This document shows, piece after piece, positions 61,647-64,000 of a DNA stretch of 64,000 nucleotides. The notes beneath the pieces are model-generated. The model saw nothing but the letters and a program-made list of their open reading frames with translations. It was not told the origin of the DNA and made no database searches. Position numbers and translations under genes: made by a program. Every line of letters begins with the position of its first letter. Position 1 is the first letter of the stretch. Origin of the DNA: Bacillus sp. V3B (GTDB lineage: Bacteria > Bacillota > Bacilli > Bacillales > Cytobacillaceae); contig NZ_JAETXM010000012.1 of the NCBI RefSeq assembly GCF_024494465.1, forward strand, positions 60,569-124,568, given 5' to 3'.

Positions 61647-61880
61647 ATGTTTATAATCATTGGAATTTTGCTTATTGGGGCGATTATTTCTTTTTTCGAA
61701 ATCTCACCCCTTGTAAAAAAGAAATGGTGGAGAGAAATTATCGTCTATTTTCTACTGCTTTCAGTAGGTCTTACTTTAAGTATTTTATTAATCAAAAATG
61801 TTACGATACCATCTCCTTTAGACTTGATTATAAAAATTTATAGTCCCGTTACTTCATTCTTCGAACGGATTCTATCCTAG
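61647..61880 (+). CDS. Small two-helix D subunit of the germinant receptor
   Basis: 77 residues, two membrane helices: IIIGILLIGAIISFFEISPL and IIVYFLLLSVGLTLSILLIK, separated by the basic VKKKWWRE. Small D proteins of this shape are encoded in many gerA-type operons and modulate receptor activity. Starts six bases after gerKC, with AAGGAG overlapping the gerKC end, and stops 18 bases before gerKB, so coupled. Confidence 0.78.
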   Translation: MFIIIGILLIGAIISFFEISPLVKKKWWREIIVYFLLLSVGLTLSILLIKNVTIPSPLDLIIKIYSPVTSFFERILS

Positions 61881-61898
61881 GGAGGTGACTCACCAATT

Positions 61899-63014
61899 AT
61901 GCTTGAAAAAGGAAAAATTAACACCGGTGAATTTCTTATATTAGTCATCGTATTTGTGATAGGTACTGCGATACTTAATGCACCAGCTTTACTTGCAAAG
62001 TTTACAAAACAGGATGCATGGATTGCTTCTGCCTTAGCGACTCTCATCGGCTTATTTTTTGTATTCCTATTTAACCAATTAGTCGCCCTTTATCCATCCT
62101 TAACTTATGTAGAAGTTAATGAAAAAGTATTTGGAAAATGGATTGGGAAAATCGCATCGCTTCTGTATCTTTTTTATATTTATCACCTTATTCTTGGTGG
62201 GCTCAGAGGTATAGGGGATTTTTTTACTACGCAAATATTAGTTGACACACCTATCCAAATCATTATGATCTTGTTTTTAATCACGATCTTAATTGGTGTA
62301 CGTTTAGGATTAGAAGTCATCTGCCGTTCTGCAGTAATCTTTCTCCCATGGATCGTATTGCTACTTTTTCTATTATTCTTATTTCTTATCCCTCAGCTCA
62401 AAATAGAAAATATTCAACCTATTTTTGGAGAAGGCATAAAACCAATGATGAAGGGCTCATATAACCATTTGGGTCTCCCCTATTTACAGCTTGCTATATT
62501 CTTAATGATCACACCATATGTTACTGGAAAAGCAGAACTGAAAAAATACTTTTATAAAGGAACATTAATTGGAGGACTCGTCTTATTCTTTGTGGTTATG
62601 TTTAGTATTTCAGTATTGGGTGCTGATATTACCGCAAGACAAACCTATCCTTCTTATGTATTAGGGAAAAAAATAAGCATTGGTAATTTTTTAGAACGGA
62701 TCGAAGTGGTAGTGGCAATCATTTGGATACTTACAATCTATTTCAAGCTGGTGATTTCCTATTATGGACTCACTCTAGGATTGGCTCAAGTATTGGGATT
62801 GAAAGATTACAAAGTATTGGTTTTTCCATTAGCATTTTTAACCATTACCGCTTCTATCTTCTCCTTCCCAGATATTGTATATTTCCAAGACTATATCGCT
62901 AAAACGTTGACACCTTATTCCTTAACGATTTGTTTTTTCCTGCCGCTATTATTATTAATAGTTGGTAAAATAAGAAAAAAACATTCTGCCTCCAAAGCTT
63001 CCAATGATTCTTAA
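61899..63014 (+). CDS. gerKB: Spore germinant receptor B subunit (permease-like)
   Basis: 371 residues with ten predicted helices of the GerB/APC-superfamily (TIGR00912). INTGEFLILVIVFVIGTAIL opens the fold; FGKWIGKIASLLYLFYIYHL and DTPIQIIMILFLITILIGVR follow, and a GWKTYPSYVLGK-like RQTYPSYVLGKKISIGNFLE is conserved. GGGAGGTG before ATG 61899. Forms the receptor with A and C subunits and probably binds the germinant. Confidence 0.92.
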   Translation: MLEKGKINTGEFLILVIVFVIGTAILNAPALLAKFTKQDAWIASALATLIGLFFVFLFNQLVALYPSLTYVEVNEKVFGKWIGKIASLLYLFYIYHLILGGLRGIGDFFTTQILVDTPIQIIMILFLITILIGVRLGLEVICRSAVIFLPWIVLLLFLLFLFLIPQLKIENIQPIFGEGIKPMMKGSYNHLGLPYLQLAIFLMITPYVTGKAELKKYFYKGTLIGGLVLFFVVMFSISVLGADITARQTYPSYVLGKKISIGNFLERIEVVVAIIWILTIYFKLVISYYGLTLGLAQVLGLKDYKVLVFPLAFLTITASIFSFPDIVYFQDYIAKTLTPYSLTICFFLPLLLLIVGKIRKKHSASKASNDS

Positions 63015-63056
63015 AAAAATTACTTCATACATTTTTTGAATATAGCCATCAAAAAA

Positions 63057-63099
63057 GTAAAAAAATCCTTATATTCATAATGTAACAACAGGATTTTTG
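63057..63099 (+). terminator. Terminator of the ger operon
   Basis: AAAAAAATCCT and AGGATTTTTGG pair with a 20-base loop. Confidence 0.5.
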
Positions 63100-63199
63100 G
63101 TCAAACTTTTGTGTGTTATTCATTTTTAGTTTTTGATACCTCGTGATAAGCTCGTCTAACTTCTGACTGTAGAAAATGGTGTCATTAAAATTAGAAGGA

Positions 63200-63365
63200 T
63201 TAGAGTTTTTTAAAATATAAAAATATATGTATTTTGGCTAAACAATCATTCACAATTTCTTCAGGAACCTGTCCTTTTACTTGAAGATTACGGGCCCGCC
63301 AATCCAAACTTTTTACTTGATCAGTTAAAACAACACCTTGAAAAGCTAAACCATCACAGCTAATT
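63200..63365 (-). pseudogene. MazF/PemK-like toxin C-terminal remnant
   Basis: About 54 codons: GVVLTDQVKSLDWRARNLQV, then GQVPEEIVNDCLAKIHIFL. The DQVKSLDWRAR motif followed by PEEIxxxxLAKI is the closing part of MazF/PemK mRNA interferases. The N-terminal barrel with the GDIxxV start is absent, and no antitoxin is seen. Dead relic. Confidence 0.6.
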
Positions 63366-63479
63366 AAGTGGGGAGGAAATATTTTTTGTATAAGTTACCC
63401 TGAATTTGCAAAGTTTAATAATTGTTGGTTTTTCATTTGAACTACTCAACACAATATCTACCTAGGGGGTAAATTATTT

Positions 63480-63788
63480 ATGACACAGCAACAGCAACAA
63501 CAAATGCAACAAGCTATTCAATCTGCTCAACAAGCACAACAGGCTATTCAATCTGCTCAAGCAAGTGCAAACCCACAACAAATGCAACAGGCACAGCAAC
63601 AGCTTGAACAAGCACAGCAACAATTGCAACAAGTTCAAAACCAAACAGGGGCTCAAGCAACTCCACAGCAACAACAACAATTACAACAAGCCCAGCAGCA
63701 GATTCAACAGGCTCAACAACAAGTTCAGCAGGCTCAAGTACAACAAAGTTCAGCTCAACAACAAAATCAACAAAACCGTTACCAATAA
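63480..63788 (+). CDS. Glutamine-rich low-complexity protein
   Basis: 102 residues, more than half Gln, with Ala, Ser and Asn making up most of the rest. It is built from degenerate heptad-like units (AIQSAQQAQQAIQSAQ, QLEQAQQQLQQVQNQ, QIQQAQQQVQQAQVQ), predicted to form coiled coil. No signal peptide. AGGGGG lies ten bases before ATG 63480, and a terminator follows. Composition recalls gamma-type small acid-soluble spore proteins or coat proteins, but the SASP repeat motif is not present, so I leave it unnamed. Confidence 0.65.
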   Translation: MTQQQQQQMQQAIQSAQQAQQAIQSAQASANPQQMQQAQQQLEQAQQQLQQVQNQTGAQATPQQQQQLQQAQQQIQQAQQQVQQAQVQQSSAQQQNQQNRYQ

Positions 63789-63796
63789 TACTTATC

Positions 63797-63816
63797 CCCT
63801 TCACAGGGGGTTTTGT
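63797..63816 (+). terminator. Short terminator after the Gln-rich gene
   Basis: CCCCT-TCAC-AGGGG followed by GTTTTG. Confidence 0.6.
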
Positions 63817-63890
63817 TGGACTATAGCCAAGTGGTAAGGCAACAGACTTTGACTCCGTGATCGTTGGTTCGAATCCAGCTAGTCCAGCCA
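63817..63890 (+). tRNA. tRNA-Gln (anticodon TTG)
   Basis: Acceptor TGGACTA/TAGTCCA, loop CTTTGAC, T-arm GTTGGTTCGAATCCAGC, encoded CCA. The anticodon stem ACAGA/TCCGT has a central A-C mismatch that normal tRNA-Gln does not have. Confidence 0.88.
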
Positions 63891-63968
63891 AAACTTTCAC
63901 CTAATAAAATTTCATACATATAATATATTTGGGAAGTATCCCGATTCCTATCCTAGTTTGCTACGTTT

Positions 63969-63996
63969 CAAAAATCACCTTACAGGTGGTTTTTTG
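63969..63996 (+). terminator. Terminator after tRNA-Gln
   Basis: AAAATCACCT-TAC-AGGTGGTTTTTTG. Confidence 0.75.
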
Positions 63997-64000
63997 TTCA

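Noticed and set aside
49786..63014. A novel defence or secretion system
   Set aside because: All intact genes in this part belong to known stress, membrane or germination families; no nuclease, kinase or effector set was found.
63544..63900. 118-codon minus-strand ORF rich in Val, Leu and Glu
   Set aside because: It is the complement of the Gln-rich gene and of tRNA-Gln, so the reading is an artefact of CAA/CAG repeats.

Overview
The window looks like a low-GC, endospore-forming Bacillaceae chromosome segment (Bacillus sensu lato). The evidence is a GerA-type spore germination operon, a Bacillus-type biotin operon (bioW to bioA, including a P450 BioI and a BirA box), an MhqR-type quinone-stress cluster with its operator, a YfmM-like ABC-F protein, DUF1292 and BsuPI proteins, and AGGAGG-type ribosome binding sites. 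The species cannot be named from the sequence alone.

Layout. 1-5.5 kb: a catabolic patch (acyl-CoA dehydrogenase running off the left edge, MFS carrier, short-chain dehydrogenase, EthD remnant, LysR regulator) with a stand-alone, multi-stem RNA-like element at 905-1165. 5.5-8 kb: decayed DNA (TetR stub, DUF6273-like remnant, deleted dnaB copy) with one small zinc-ribbon gene. 8-19 kb: PQQ-type sugar dehydrogenase, S-component-like membrane protein, ABC-F ATPase, metallo-beta-lactamase-fold hydrolase, HAD protein, DoxX, glycerophosphodiesterase and Bcr/CflA exporter, interspersed with VWA and etfA remnants. 19.2-25.9 kb: biotin operon transcribed leftward as bioW-F-D-B-I-A from a BirA operator. 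26.5-34 kb: sporulation lipoprotein remnant, a five-tRNA cluster, a second partly deleted copy of that cluster, a PRPP-synthetase paralogue with altered active-site loops, and many decayed genes. 34-36 kb: CopC/CopD copper pair. 36-38.3 kb: pobA remnant and two membrane proteins. 38.7-45.7 kb: cobalamin uptake and salvage operon under a cobalamin riboswitch, including a BtuD-CbiZ fusion. 46-49.3 kb: Gfo/Idh/MocA oxidoreductase, a mosaic remnant of a second copy, and an IclR regulator. 49.4-53.6 kb: quinone/catechol-stress cluster (MarR/MhqR-like regulator, two DoxX proteins, flavin reductase, WrbA) whose ring-cleaving dioxygenases are all broken. 53.8-58.5 kb: CBO0543 and DUF3231 proteins, universal stress protein, DUF2798 protein between two TetR stubs, and a deletion derivative of an IS. 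58.8-63.0 kb: gerKA-gerKC-D-gerKB-like germinant receptor operon. The right edge holds a MazF-like stub, a glutamine-rich small protein and tRNA-Gln.

How the parts work together. The biotin operon makes biotin from pimelate (BioW) or from acyl chains (BioI). The cobalamin operon imports corrinoids (BtuFCD), converts cobinamides (CbiZ), adenosylates (CobO) and amidates (CbiA). The Mhq-like genes reduce quinones and sense them through an MhqR-type box; a similar half-conserved box precedes a DoxX gene 37 kb away. A striking theme is decay: about 20 gene remnants and several families of short interspersed repeats (about 120-bp and 130-bp repeats, GGGACGGTTC-type REP hairpins, a hairpin family resembling the ends or omega-RNA parts of IS200/IS605 elements, and a MITE with target duplication). 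This suggests an actively reducing or rearranging accessory zone between intact operons.
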